Source of the DNA: Saccharothrix sp. ALI-22-I
GTDB taxonomy: Bacteria > Actinomycetota > Actinomycetes > Mycobacteriales > Pseudonocardiaceae
Direction: 5' to 3'
DNA: 64,000 nucleotides
Assembly (NCBI RefSeq): GCF_001984175.1
Contig: NZ_MTQP01000062.1
Coordinates: 62,001 to 126,000 of the forward strand
Under the pieces are notes generated by a model. That model searched no databases, was not told the origin of the DNA, and was given only the letters and a program-made list of their open reading frames with translations. The position numbers and the translations under genes were made by a program. Positions 1-8,480 of the stretch are shown here, one piece after another (the first letter of the stretch is position 1; each line of letters opens with the position of its first letter).

Positions 1-501
1 GCCGATCTGGGCGCCGGTCGCCAGCGGCGGGCCCTCCTCGAAACCGGTGGTGCTCATCGAGCCGCCCATGGCCTGCGCGATGACCTCGTAGGCCTTGAAA
101 TCGGCGTACCGGCCGGGGCCGAAGCCCTTGATGGACGCGTACACCAGGCCGGGGTTGAGCTCCTGGAGCCGCTCCCAGGTGAAGCCGAACCGGTCCACCA
201 CGCCCGGCCCGAAGTTCTCCACCAGCACGTCGGCCGACGTGACGAGCCGGCCGAAGACCGCCTTGCCCTCGTCGCTCTTCATGTTGAGCGTGATGCTGCG
301 CTTGTTCGCGTTCAGCATGGTGAAGTAGAGGCTGTCCACCCCGGGCAGGTCGCGCAGCTGCCCGCGGGTGATGTCGCCCCGGCCCGGCGCCTCCACCTTG
401 ATCACGTCGGCGCCCAGCCACGCCAGGATCTGCGTCGCCGACGGTCCGGATTGGACATGCGTCAGGTCCAGGACCCGGACGCCATCGAGAGCCTTGCCCA
501 T
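1..501 (-). CDS. frc: Formyl-CoA:oxalate CoA-transferase (CoA-transferase family III), N-terminal part only
   Basis: Moves CoA between formyl-CoA (or another CoA donor) and oxalate, giving oxalyl-CoA for decarboxylation in the cytosol. The 167 visible residues begin [13 protein letters not shown] and follow recalled E. coli Frc closely, including [34 protein letters not shown] and the GF-TWE block. The start is fixed by GGAGGACG at 507-514. The window edge cuts the gene one codon before the expected catalytic aspartate (Asp169 in the E. coli/Oxalobacter enzymes), so the nucleophile itself cannot be checked. It follows the ThDP enzyme gene on the same strand after 60 bp, so the two are probably co-transcribed. 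A paralogous family III transferase such as succinyl-CoA:oxalate transferase is the main alternative. Confidence 0.88.
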   Translation of the reverse strand, partial: MGKALDGVRVLDLTHVQSGPSATQILAWLGADVIKVEAPGRGDITRGQLRDLPGVDSLYFTMLNANKRSITLNMKSDEGKAVFGRLVTSADVLVENFGPGVVDRFGFTWERLQELNPGLVYASIKGFGPGRYADFKAYEVIAQAMGGSMSTTGFEEGPPLATGAQIG

Positions 502-561
502 TGCACGTCCTCCTTCTTGCTCGCTGGGATCGAGGAAACTCCTTGTCGCATAACCAGAGCG

Positions 562-2328
562 TTACTTGTACATGGTCTGGTTCATGGTTCCCGGCGCGTA
601 CGCGTCGGGGTCCACCCAGACGTTGATCAACGACGGCAGACCGGATTCGCGCGCACGCCGGAGAGCGGGCGCGATGTCCTTGGGGTCGCGCACCTCTTCG
701 CCGTAGCCGCCGAGCATCCGGGCGAACTCGTCGTAGCGGACGTCGCCCAGCGTGTTGCCGACTCGTTCCCGCGCCACGCCGTACTTCTGCGCCTGGCCGT
801 AGCGGATCTGGTTCATCGACGAGTTGTTGCCGACGATGCCGACGAACGGCAGGTTGTAGCGCACCAGGGTCTCGAAGTCCCAGCCGGTGAGGCTGAACGC
901 GCCGTCGCCGAACAGGGCCACGACCTCCTTGTCCGGCCGGGCCAGCTTGGTCGCCAGCACGAACGGCACGCCGACGCCGAGCGTGCCCAGCGGACCGGGG
1001 TCCATCCAGTGGCCGGGCGACTTCGGCTGCACCACCTGGCCGGAGAAGGTGACGATGTCGCCGCCGTCGCCGATGTAGATCGAGTCCTCGGTCAGGAACT
1101 CGTTGATCTCGTGCACCAGCCGGTACGGGTGGATCGGGGTGGCGTCGGAGTGCAGCTGCGGCAACCGCTTGGCGCGCGCCTTCTCCTCCACCCCTTGCAG
1201 TTCCTCCAGCCACGGCTTGCGCGCCACCGCGCCGGTGTCCGTGCGGCCCGACGCCGCCTGGGTCACCGCGCTCAACACCAGGTCGGCGTCACCGACGATG
1301 CCCAGGTCGACGTCCCGGTTCTTGCCGACGGTGCGGTAGTCCAGGTCGATCTGCACCACCGTGGCCTGCGCGGAAAGCCTGCGGCCGTAGCCCATCCGGA
1401 AGTCGAACGGGGTGCCGACGATGACGATCACGTCGGCGTTGTCGAACGCGTAGCGCCGGGACAGCTGGAAGTGGTGCGGGTCGCCGGGCGGCAGCGTGCC
1501 GCGGCCCGCGCCGTTCATGTACGCGGGGATGTTCAGCGCCCGCACGAGTTCGACCGCCGAGTCGGTGGCGCGCGTGGTCCACACCTGGCTGCCGAACAGC
1601 ACGACCGGCTTCTTCGCGTGCACCAACAGGTCGGCGAGCCGTTCGACCGCGTTGGGGTCGCCCGCGTTGCGGGTGGAGGCGCGGTAGCGGCCGGCCTCCG
1701 GGATGCGCGCCTGGTCCAGTCGCACCGACGCGTCGAGCACGTCACGCGGGATCTCCAGGAACGACGGGCCGGGCGCGCCGTTGTAGGCCTCGCGGAACGC
1801 CATGGACACCAGGTCGGCGATCCGCGCGGTGGACGGCACGGTCGCGGCGAACTTGGTGATCGGGGTCATCATGTCCACGTGCGGCAGGTCCTGCAGTGAA
1901 CCCATCTTGTGCTGGCTCAGCGCTCCCTGGCCGCCGATCAGGAGCATCGGGCTCTCCGCCCGGAACGCGTTGGCCACGCCGGTGACCGCGTCGGTGGTGC
2001 CCGGCCCGGCGGTCACCACGGCGCAGCCCGGTTTGCCGGTGACGCGGGCGTAGGCGTCCGCCGCGTGCGCGGCCACCTGCTCGTGCCGCACGTCGATCAC
2101 GGCGATGCCCTCGTCCACGCAGCCGTCGTAGATGTCGATGATGTGGCCGCCGCAGAGGGTGAAGATCGTGTCGATGCCCTCGGCCTTGAGTGCCTTGGCC
2201 ACCAGGTGCCCGCCGGAGATCAGTTCCGGGCCCGCATCGGGAACGCCTGCCGGCCCCGCGCTGTCGCCCGTCGCCGGCCTGGTCGTCGCAGCCTCGGTCG
2301 TCGCAGCCTCGGTCGCTGTCCGCGCCAT
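562..2328 (-). CDS. ThDP-dependent enzyme in the oxalyl-CoA decarboxylase position; sequence closer to an IlvG-type acetolactate synthase-like protein
   Basis: 588 aa with the three-domain ThDP fold. The first 35 residues are Ala/Thr-rich and probably disordered. The cofactor-activating glutamate is E83 in VRHEQ, and the GDGAFSLTG...GNN cofactor motif lies in the C-terminal domain. Next to frc the expected job is oxalyl-CoA to formyl-CoA plus CO2. Where Oxalobacter Oxc has the active-site Tyr-Glu pair (residues 120-121), this protein reads LQDLPHVD (about 145-152). That stretch, and much of the rest, looks more like M. tuberculosis IlvG as I remember it. The C-terminus ends YAPGTMNQTMYK. Function is therefore inferred from neighbours: it may be a diverged oxalyl-CoA decarboxylase or another carboligase/lyase. 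GGAG lies 11 bp before the ATG. Confidence 0.75.
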   Translation of the reverse strand: MARTATEAATTEAATTRPATGDSAGPAGVPDAGPELISGGHLVAKALKAEGIDTIFTLCGGHIIDIYDGCVDEGIAVIDVRHEQVAAHAADAYARVTGKPGCAVVTAGPGTTDAVTGVANAFRAESPMLLIGGQGALSQHKMGSLQDLPHVDMMTPITKFAATVPSTARIADLVSMAFREAYNGAPGPSFLEIPRDVLDASVRLDQARIPEAGRYRASTRNAGDPNAVERLADLLVHAKKPVVLFGSQVWTTRATDSAVELVRALNIPAYMNGAGRGTLPPGDPHHFQLSRRYAFDNADVIVIVGTPFDFRMGYGRRLSAQATVVQIDLDYRTVGKNRDVDLGIVGDADLVLSAVTQAASGRTDTGAVARKPWLEELQGVEEKARAKRLPQLHSDATPIHPYRLVHEINEFLTEDSIYIGDGGDIVTFSGQVVQPKSPGHWMDPGPLGTLGVGVPFVLATKLARPDKEVVALFGDGAFSLTGWDFETLVRYNLPFVGIVGNNSSMNQIRYGQAQKYGVARERVGNTLGDVRYDEFARMLGGYGEEVRDPKDIAPALRRARESGLPSLINVWVDPDAYAPGTMNQTMYK

Positions 2329-2405
2329 GTGCTGGTCAACTCCTTCGATCGCGGCCGGCTCCGCTCCTGAGGAGTCGGTTCCGACCCTGGAACTGGCCCG
2401 GTTGT

Positions 2406-2430
2406 AGATTGCATACCGTATGGGGTAGCC
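2406..2430. promoter_or_regulatory. Putative operator, copy 1, between the divergent ThDP-enzyme and sucC genes
   Basis: A 25-bp block that matches the block at 8407-8431 at 21 of 25 positions. Its core CATACCGTATG is a perfect palindrome around one base, of type ATAC-N-GTAT, and TAGCC at the right end is also shared. It lies 78-102 bp upstream of the leftward gene and 113-137 bp upstream of sucC. Repetition in both divergent promoter regions of one pathway suggests a common regulator. The palindrome style recalls GntR-family sites. No regulator gene for it is visible in the locus. Confidence 0.6.
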
Positions 2431-2542
2431 ATATAGTTACGCCTTGTTCGCGCCGATGTCCAGAGCCTGGAACCCCGGAAGTTCCGCGGGACTCCCCGCC
2501 GCTCGCCGTCGGCGCCCCACCGCGCGGAGAGGACCTTCTGCC

Positions 2543-3703
2543 GTGGATCTGCACGAACACCAGGCCAGGGATCTGTTCGCGGCGCACGCCGTCCCGGTGC
2601 CCCACGGCGTGCTCGCCGTGACACCGGACGAGGCGCGCGCCGCGGCGACGTCGATCGGCGGGACCGTTGTGGTGAAGGCGCAGGTGAAGACCGGCGGCCG
2701 GGGCAAGGCGGGCGGTGTGAAACTCGCGCACACGCCGGCGGGGGCACGGGAGGCCGCCTCCGACATCCTCGGGTTGGACATCAAGGGCCACGTGGTCCGC
2801 AAGGTGCTCGTGGTCGAGGCCAGCGAGATCGTTTCGGAATACTACTTCTCGTTCCTGCTGGACCGGGCGAACCGGACGTTCCTCGCGATGGCGTCCGTCG
2901 AGGGCGGCATGGACATCGAGGAGGTGGCGGCTCATCGGCCTCACGCGCTGGCCCGCGTGCCGGTGTCGTCGGTGGATCTCGCTCGGGCGCACGAGATCGT
3001 CACGGCGGCGAAGTTCCCGCCCGCGGTGGCCGACCGGGTGGCGGACGTGATCGTCCGACTGTGGGAGACGTTCGTGGCGGAGGACGCCACGCTGGTCGAG
3101 GTGAACCCGTTGGCGCTCACGCGGTCCGGCGACGTGATCGCGTTGGACGGCAAGATCACGCTGGACGGGAACGCGGCGTTCCGGCACCCGTCGCACGCCG
3201 CGCTGGCGGACGAGTCGGCCGAGGACCCGCTGGAGGCGGCGGCTCGTGCCCGCGGTCTCAACTACGTGAAGCTGGACGGCCAGGTCGGCGTGATCGGCAA
3301 CGGCGCCGGGCTGGTGATGTCCACGTTGGACGTGGTCGCGTACGCGGGTGAGCGGCACGGCGGCGTGCGGCCCGCGAACTTCCTCGACATCGGCGGCGGC
3401 GCGTCCGCCCGGGTGATGGCCGACGGACTGGACATCATCCTCAACGACCCGGACGTGCGGTCGGTGTTCGTCAACGTCTTCGGCGGCATCACCACGTGCG
3501 ACGCGGTGGCCGACGGGATCGTGGCGGCGCTGACCCTGCTCGGCGACGCGGCCACCAAACCGCTGGTGGTGCGGTTGGACGGCAACAACGTGGAGGAGGG
3601 CCGCCGCATCCTGCACGAGGCGGCGCACCCGTTGGTGACCGTGGTCGACACGATGGACAACGCGGCCGACAAGGCCGCCGAACTCGCAGCCGTGGGGGTT
3701 TGA
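2543..3703 (+). CDS. sucC: Succinyl-CoA synthetase beta subunit-like (ATP-grasp acyl-CoA ligase)
   Basis: 386 aa from a GTG start with GAGAGGA just upstream. The product begins [12 protein letters not shown], the normal SucC N-terminus, which is why the in-frame ATG at 2444 was not used. The N-terminal ATP-grasp region ([21 protein letters not shown]), the metal-binding EVNPL segment and the C-terminal GGIT.CD.VA.GI region are all present, and length is normal. With the next gene it should form an ADP- or GDP-forming acyl-CoA ligase. Its place inside an oxalate locus, rather than with TCA-cycle genes, suggests it supplies or recovers CoA thioesters for the CoA-transferase, for instance as succinyl-CoA donor. 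A malate-CoA ligase role (MtkA type) cannot be excluded. Confidence 0.85.
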   Translation: MDLHEHQARDLFAAHAVPVPHGVLAVTPDEARAAATSIGGTVVVKAQVKTGGRGKAGGVKLAHTPAGAREAASDILGLDIKGHVVRKVLVVEASEIVSEYYFSFLLDRANRTFLAMASVEGGMDIEEVAAHRPHALARVPVSSVDLARAHEIVTAAKFPPAVADRVADVIVRLWETFVAEDATLVEVNPLALTRSGDVIALDGKITLDGNAAFRHPSHAALADESAEDPLEAAARARGLNYVKLDGQVGVIGNGAGLVMSTLDVVAYAGERHGGVRPANFLDIGGGASARVMADGLDIILNDPDVRSVFVNVFGGITTCDAVADGIVAALTLLGDAATKPLVVRLDGNNVEEGRRILHEAAHPLVTVVDTMDNAADKAAELAAVGV

Positions 3704-3704
3704 G

Positions 3705-4592
3705 ATGGCCGTCTTCATCACTTCGCACAGCCGGGTGATCGTCCAGGGCATGACCGGCGCGGAGGGCGCCAAGCACACCAAGCGGATGCTCAAATCCGGG
3801 ACCCGGATCGTCGGCGGCGTGAACCCGCGCAAGGCCGGGGAGATGGTCGACTTCGACGGTCACGTGCTGCCGGTGTTCGGGAGTGTCTCGGACGCCATGG
3901 CGGCCACGAGCGCCGACGTGACCGTGGTCTTCGTGCCGCCCGCGTTCACGAAGGACGCCGTGGTCGAGGCGATCGACGCGGGGATCGGGTTGGCCGTGGT
4001 GATCACCGAGGGCGTGCCCGTGCACGACACGGCGGCGTTCTGGGCGCACGCGGTCGCCGCCGGTGGGCGGACGCGGATCATCGGCCCCAACTGCCCCGGC
4101 GTGATCAGTCCTGGTCGGTCGAATGCGGGGATCATCCCGGACGACATCTGCGGGCCGGGCCCGATCGGGTTGGTGTCGAAATCGGGGACGTTGACCTATC
4201 AGCTGATGTACGAGCTTCGGGACATCGGTTTCACGACCGCGATCGGGATCGGTGGCGATCCGATCATCGGCACGACGCACATCGACGCGCTGGCCGCGTT
4301 CGAGGCCGATCCGGAAACCGAGGCGATCGTGATGATCGGTGAGATCGGCGGTGACGCGGAGGAACGCGCGGCATCGTATATTCGCTCGCACGTGACCAAA
4401 CCGGTCGTCGGATATGTCGCGGGTTTCACCGCGCCCGAGGGCAAGACCATGGGGCACGCGGGTGCGATCGTATCCGGTTCGACGGGGACGGCGCAGGCGA
4501 AAAAGGAAGCTTTGGAAGCGGCGGGCGTGCGAGTCGGGAAAACGCCCAGTGAGACGGCGCGATTGCTCCGCGAAATACACCTGACCGAGTGA
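3705..4592 (+). CDS. sucD: Succinyl-CoA synthetase alpha subunit-like
   Basis: 295 aa, starting one base after the sucC stop (TGAGATG), so the two are translationally coupled. The CoA-binding Rossmann part ([14 protein letters not shown]), the [10 protein letters not shown] block and the phospho-histidine loop [10 protein letters not shown] are intact. The histidine that carries phosphate is His251, equivalent to His246 of E. coli SucD. Together with the beta subunit it couples nucleoside triphosphate hydrolysis to CoA-thioester formation. The protein is a full-length, apparently active enzyme. Substrate identity (succinate, malate or another acid) cannot be told from sequence alone. Confidence 0.87.
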   Translation: MAVFITSHSRVIVQGMTGAEGAKHTKRMLKSGTRIVGGVNPRKAGEMVDFDGHVLPVFGSVSDAMAATSADVTVVFVPPAFTKDAVVEAIDAGIGLAVVITEGVPVHDTAAFWAHAVAAGGRTRIIGPNCPGVISPGRSNAGIIPDDICGPGPIGLVSKSGTLTYQLMYELRDIGFTTAIGIGGDPIIGTTHIDALAAFEADPETEAIVMIGEIGGDAEERAASYIRSHVTKPVVGYVAGFTAPEGKTMGHAGAIVSGSTGTAQAKKEALEAAGVRVGKTPSETARLLREIHLTE

Positions 4593-4628
4593 TGCTCCAC
4601 GAATGCCCGTTCTAATAGAATAAGAGGC

Positions 4629-5813
4629 ATGGAATCCGTGCCCGCCCTGTTGTCCGACGACGGCTTGTTCGCCGCCGTCGTCGGACATCGAGGCGTCCGT
4701 GCGCGAATTCCACCTGCGCCGCCTCCAGGTATTGGCGGAAGTGTTGCGGCGCGGCCTGGACATGGACACCTACCAGCGGTTGACGAGGGCGAACCCGGCG
4801 GACGCGAAGCAGTGGACCGCGCAGGTCAGCCTGTTCATGCCGTCATCACCCCGACCGGACAACCGCTGGGACCGCTGCACTCGGCGACCGGCTCGGCGCT
4901 GGCCGAGCACGACCTGTCGGACGGTCACCTGCGTGAACTGACGCGAGCGATCACGAAGTTGCGCCTCCCCGACGACTCGGAACCGATCCTGGTCGACGCG
5001 GCGCTCTCACTGGAGCCGAAATCGGTCAGGCAATCGGCCGACCGCATCCGCGACCGAATCGACCAGGACGGGATCGACGAGCTGGACGAGCCGGCCGCCG
5101 AACCCGCGGACGTGTTGTACGTCCGCGACCTGCCCGGCGGCCGGGTCGAATTCTGGGGCGAATTGTCGGCGGAAACCGGAGCGCGGTTCACGGCGATGCT
5201 TGAGCCGTTGTCACAACCGCGTCCCGACGGTCCGAAAGATCGCGCGCACCGGTTGAGGGAGGCCTTCGGCGATCTCGTCGGCTTGGCCTCGCGGTATGAA
5301 CGCCTGCCGTCGGAGGCGGGGGAACGGCCGCACATCAGTGTGACGGTGGATTTCGAGACGTTGCGGCGGGGCGTGGGGCACGCGGTGCTCGACGGCGACC
5401 ACTACCTGAGCGAGGCACAGGCCCGGCGGATCGCCTGCAACGCCAAAATCATCCCCGTGGTGATGGGCGGGGACTCCGAAGTCCTGGATCCGGGGCGGAC
5501 CAAACGGACCGTGAATGTGGCGCAACGCAAGGCGTTGCACGCCCGGGACCGGGGTTGTGCCTTTCCGGGGTGTTCTCGGCCGCCGAAATGGACTGACGCG
5601 CATCACGTGCGGCATTGGGCCGACGGGGGCGATACCGACCTGGGCAACCTCGTGTTGCTGTGCCGCGCGCATCACAGCCTGGTCCACCACTCGCAATGGT
5701 CGATCACGATGACCGGCGGAGTGCCGGTGTTCATTCCACCTCGCCACGTCGACCCGGCCCAGTTGCCCCGGCAGAACCTCCTCCACCGGCCACCGGTAGC
5801 CATCGCGGCCTGA
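4629..5813 (+). CDS. DUF222/HNH endonuclease (13E12-repeat type) with a double compensating frameshift
   Basis: The open frame codes 394 aa. The C-terminus has a clear HNH nuclease motif (CAFPGC, then AHHVRHW, N in LGNLVLLC, and RAHHSLVHH) preceded by a DUF222 helical region. Residues from about 17 to 71 do not look like the family. The family-like sequence (SDIEASVREFHLRRLQVL and LTRANPADAKQW) is found over about 4683-4840 in the +1 frame. One extra base near 4677-4683 and one missing base near 4842 would restore a continuous DUF222 protein. Neither frame has a stop, so the ORF stays open. The gene ends 5 bp from the converging fdhD gene and breaks the metabolic locus. Proteins of this kind are abundant and dispersed in actinomycetes; the biological role is unknown. 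Confidence 0.65.
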   Translation: MESVPALLSDDGLFAAVVGHRGVRARIPPAPPPGIGGSVAARPGHGHLPAVDEGEPGGREAVDRAGQPVHAVITPTGQPLGPLHSATGSALAEHDLSDGHLRELTRAITKLRLPDDSEPILVDAALSLEPKSVRQSADRIRDRIDQDGIDELDEPAAEPADVLYVRDLPGGRVEFWGELSAETGARFTAMLEPLSQPRPDGPKDRAHRLREAFGDLVGLASRYERLPSEAGERPHISVTVDFETLRRGVGHAVLDGDHYLSEAQARRIACNAKIIPVVMGGDSEVLDPGRTKRTVNVAQRKALHARDRGCAFPGCSRPPKWTDAHHVRHWADGGDTDLGNLVLLCRAHHSLVHHSQWSITMTGGVPVFIPPRHVDPAQLPRQNLLHRPPVAIAA

Positions 5814-5818
5814 CGGGC

Positions 5819-6646
5819 TCAGCGTTCGATCAGGCGGTGGCGGCCTGCGTAGACGTTCATCGTGGTGCCGCGCAGGAAGCCGACCAGGGTCATGCCGACC
5901 TCGGCGGCCAGGTCGACCGCCAAGGATGACGGCGCGGATACCGCCGCAAGGAACGGGATTCCGGCCATCGCCGCCTTCTGCACCAACTCGAACGACGCCC
6001 GCCCGCTCACCATCAGCACGGTGGAGGTGAGCGGCAGGCCGCGTTCCCGCATGCCCCAGCCGACGACCTTGTCCACGGCGTTGTGCCTGCCGACGTCCTC
6101 CCTCAGGCACAGCAGACGGCCTTCCGCGTCGAACAGGCCGGCCGCGTGCAGGCCGCCCGTGCGGTCGAAGACGCGTTGCGCGGCACGGAGTTCGTCCGGC
6201 AGCAAGGCCAGCGTGTCGGCGTCGATGGTGAGCGGGTCGTCGGCTACCGGCCACGTCGCGCTCGTGCGCACCGCGTCGAGGCTCGCCTTGCCGCACAACC
6301 CGCACGACGACGTCATGTAGAAATTCCGCTCGATCGACGGATCGGGCAGCGGCACGCCTTCCGCCAAGCCGACGTCCAGCACGTTGAACGTGTTGCCGCC
6401 GTCGGCGGTCGCGCCCGCGCAGTACCGGATCGTGCTGACGTGGTCGGCATCGCGCACCACGCCCTCGCTCACCAGGAACCCCGCCGCCAGGTCGAAATCG
6501 TCACCCGGCGTGCGCATGGTCACGGACAACGCCTTGCCGGCGACCCGGATCTCCAGCGGCTCTTCGACGGTGAGCGTGTCCGCGCGGGCGTCGGCGACGC
6601 CGTCCACGACCCGCACGACCCGCCGCCTGCTCGTCACCCGTCCCAT
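5819..6646 (-). CDS. fdhD: Formate dehydrogenase accessory sulfurtransferase FdhD
   Basis: 275 aa. FdhD passes sulfur from a cysteine desulfurase to the molybdenum cofactor, a step required for formate dehydrogenase activity. The diagnostic redox loop CGLCGKAS carries Cys115 and Cys118, and the TPGDDFDLAAGFL and DVGRHNAVDKV blocks are conserved. The start is set by AAGGAG seven bases before the ATG. It is the last gene of a leftward transporter, small protein, fdhD operon, divergent from fdsGBAD, and corresponds functionally to fdsC of proteobacterial fds clusters. This supports the call that the FdsA made here is a Mo-bis-MGD enzyme. Confidence 0.93.
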   Translation of the reverse strand: MGRVTSRRRVVRVVDGVADARADTLTVEEPLEIRVAGKALSVTMRTPGDDFDLAAGFLVSEGVVRDADHVSTIRYCAGATADGGNTFNVLDVGLAEGVPLPDPSIERNFYMTSSCGLCGKASLDAVRTSATWPVADDPLTIDADTLALLPDELRAAQRVFDRTGGLHAAGLFDAEGRLLCLREDVGRHNAVDKVVGWGMRERGLPLTSTVLMVSGRASFELVQKAAMAGIPFLAAVSAPSSLAVDLAAEVGMTLVGFLRGTTMNVYAGRHRLIER

Positions 6647-7067
6647 GTGGACACTCCTTCGTCTCGCACAACGCGATGCACTCGGCCAGGAGCCGGCGCA
6701 GTCCCTCGTCCCCCGCTCGATCCGCCACCGTCCTGGTCGCCCGGTGGACCGCCGACGTCGGCCACCACGGCGTCCGCCACGTCGGTTCCCGGCCGGCTGC
6801 TTTCAGACAGTGCTGGACGATCGCCTGGGTACAGCGCGCTCCGGAGGTTCCTAACAGCGGCACGGCGAACGGGAGCAGCGCGCGTCGGCCTGCGGCGGTG
6901 CACGAGTCGTTCACACACCGGGCCACCGCCGCCAGCACCGGGTGCACGGTCGCGGGTCGGTCCGTCCACTCCTCGTCCGCCAACGTGGACACCAACTCCA
7001 GCAGGCAGCAGCCGTGCGCGGGCGTGACGTGCCGTCCCGGTGCCAACCGGGGCAGCCGGGTGGTCAC
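6501..7067 (-). CDS. Small cysteine-rich protein of unknown function in the transporter-fdhD operon
   Basis: 188 codons from a GTG that overlaps the transporter stop (GTGA). The first 140 or so residues look like a real protein (HGCCLLELVSTLADEEW, HPVLAAVARCVNDSC, AECIALCETKECPHG) with about ten cysteines. It resembles small actinobacterial proteins that I recall but cannot assign a function to. The last 49 residues lie inside fdhD in another frame and are Arg/Gly-rich, which looks like a shadow reading. The overlap with fdhD is 146 bp. Either the stop has been lost by a frameshift or the tail is tolerated. Placement suggests a role in transport or cofactor insertion, but this is inference only. 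Confidence 0.55.
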   Translation of the reverse strand: MTTRLPRLAPGRHVTPAHGCCLLELVSTLADEEWTDRPATVHPVLAAVARCVNDSCTAAGRRALLPFAVPLLGTSGARCTQAIVQHCLKAAGREPTWRTPWWPTSAVHRATRTVADRAGDEGLRRLLAECIALCETKECPHGTGDEQAAGRAGRGRRRRRPRGHAHRRRAAGDPGRRQGVVRDHAHAG

Positions 7068-8389
7068 GACGCCTCACGTGGGAGCGGCAGCAGTCGGCGG
7101 GGACGTCCGGGGTGGCCGAACCGCCCGCCCAACGCCGCGCCCGCCACACCGAGGACGGCGGCGGCGAGGAACGCGCCCGGGTAGCCGTGCGCCACGACGA
7201 CCAGTGACGCCAGGCCGACGCCCACGACGCCGCCGAGTGCCTTGGCGCTGTAGATGATCGCGAAGTTCAGCGGCGCGGTGTCCTCGCCGAAGTACTCGCG
7301 CACCAGGCCGACCAGCAGCGAGTAGCAGCAGCTCGTGCCCAGACCGGCGACGCCCGCGCCGATCAGCAACGCCACGGCGTCCTGCCGTTGCCCGCCGAAC
7401 AGCAGCACCAGTTGGGCCAGGCCGCCGGTCGCCATCGCCAGCCGCAGCGTGAGCCGGCGGCCGATGGCCTCGGAGATCCGCCCGGCGAGCAGCCGACCCG
7501 CGCCCGCCGACGCGGCCGGCACCGCCAACGCCACCGCCGCGAACACCGTGCCGTCCGGCACTGTGTCGACTACCAGGGCGGCGAGGAACACCAGGTCGAA
7601 CAACGACACGGCCGCCGCGAACGCCACCGTCACGTACATCGGCACGAGAACACCGCTGCGCAGCGCCTCCCCCGGCTTGAAGTGGCGGATCGCGGGCCGG
7701 TTGCTGCGGTGCGTGCGGGTTTCGCGCCGACGCGGGTCGATGTCGGCGGGCCACCAGTTGCGGGGCGGATCGCGCAACGGCAGCCCGCACGCGGTCACGA
7801 CCACCAGCACCACCAGCGCCGCCACCGAAAGGAACACGGCCCGGTTGCCCAGGTCGAACCACACGCCGGCGGCCAGCGCGAACGGCACGCCGCCGAGCGC
7901 GAACACACCGGTGATCAGGGATATCCGGCCGGTGACCCGGTCCGGGAACCAGCGGATGACGGTGCCGACGCACGTCGCGTAGACCAGGCCCGTGCCGACG
8001 CCGCCGATCAGCGAGTAGCCGAGGTGGACGACGAGCAGGTGGTCGGCGAACCCGAGGGTGAGCAGTCCGATCGCGCTGAGCGCCGCGCCGAGCACGACGG
8101 CGGTGCGCGGTGGCAGCAGACCGCGTTCGCGCAGCCACGCGGCGGGGAAGGCGATCCCGGCCTGGCACGCCGTCCAGAGCGCGAACGCCCAGCACAGCTC
8201 GACCAGGCTCCACCGCTGTTCGAGGGTGGGCACCAGGGCGCCGAACCCGTACTGGCCGGTGCCGGTGACGAGCATGGCGATACCGCTCAGCCAGGCGATC
8301 CGGCCTCGTGGACGGCCCAGCAGCTCGTGGTCCGACTCGCCGATGCGGTAGCGGCGGCCGTAGACGTCGAGGACTTCACGCACCTGCAT
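7064..8389 (-). CDS. MFS transporter, oxalate/formate antiporter (OFA) family
   Basis: 441 aa with about twelve hydrophobic segments. The GGVGTGLVYATCVGTVIRWF block followed by PDR matches the recalled OFA-family signature after TM4-5 of OxlT-like proteins. A hydrophilic N-terminal tail of about 30 residues precedes TM1. The start at 8389 is chosen over an upstream ATG because AAGGAGGT sits seven bases before it. Within this locus it probably imports oxalate, perhaps in exchange for formate, across the cytoplasmic membrane. It heads the transporter, Cys-rich protein, fdhD operon, and its promoter region shares operator copy 2 with fdsG. Substrate is inferred from family and context. Confidence 0.82.
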   Translation of the reverse strand: MQVREVLDVYGRRYRIGESDHELLGRPRGRIAWLSGIAMLVTGTGQYGFGALVPTLEQRWSLVELCWAFALWTACQAGIAFPAAWLRERGLLPPRTAVVLGAALSAIGLLTLGFADHLLVVHLGYSLIGGVGTGLVYATCVGTVIRWFPDRVTGRISLITGVFALGGVPFALAAGVWFDLGNRAVFLSVAALVVLVVVTACGLPLRDPPRNWWPADIDPRRRETRTHRSNRPAIRHFKPGEALRSGVLVPMYVTVAFAAAVSLFDLVFLAALVVDTVPDGTVFAAVALAVPAASAGAGRLLAGRISEAIGRRLTLRLAMATGGLAQLVLLFGGQRQDAVALLIGAGVAGLGTSCCYSLLVGLVREYFGEDTAPLNFAIIYSAKALGGVVGVGLASLVVVAHGYPGAFLAAAVLGVAGAALGGRFGHPGRPRRLLPLPREAS

Positions 8390-8406
8390 GAGGGCTACCT
8401 CCTTGC

Positions 8407-8431
8407 AGATTGTATACAGTATTGAGTAGCC
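8407..8431. promoter_or_regulatory. Putative operator, copy 2, between the divergent transporter and fdsG genes
   Basis: Partner of the block at 2406-2430. The core is TGTATACAGTAT, containing the ATAC-A-GTAT palindrome and an overlapping perfect TGTATACA. It ends in TAGCC like copy 1, and overlaps a second palindrome AGTAGCCTACT at 8425-8435. It sits 18-42 bp upstream of the transporter start and 50-74 bp upstream of fdsG, so one bound protein could control both directions. Confidence 0.6.
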
Positions 8432-8480
8432 TACTACCTTGTATGCATTCCTGAACACCCTTCAGGCGGGCGGAGGCCAC

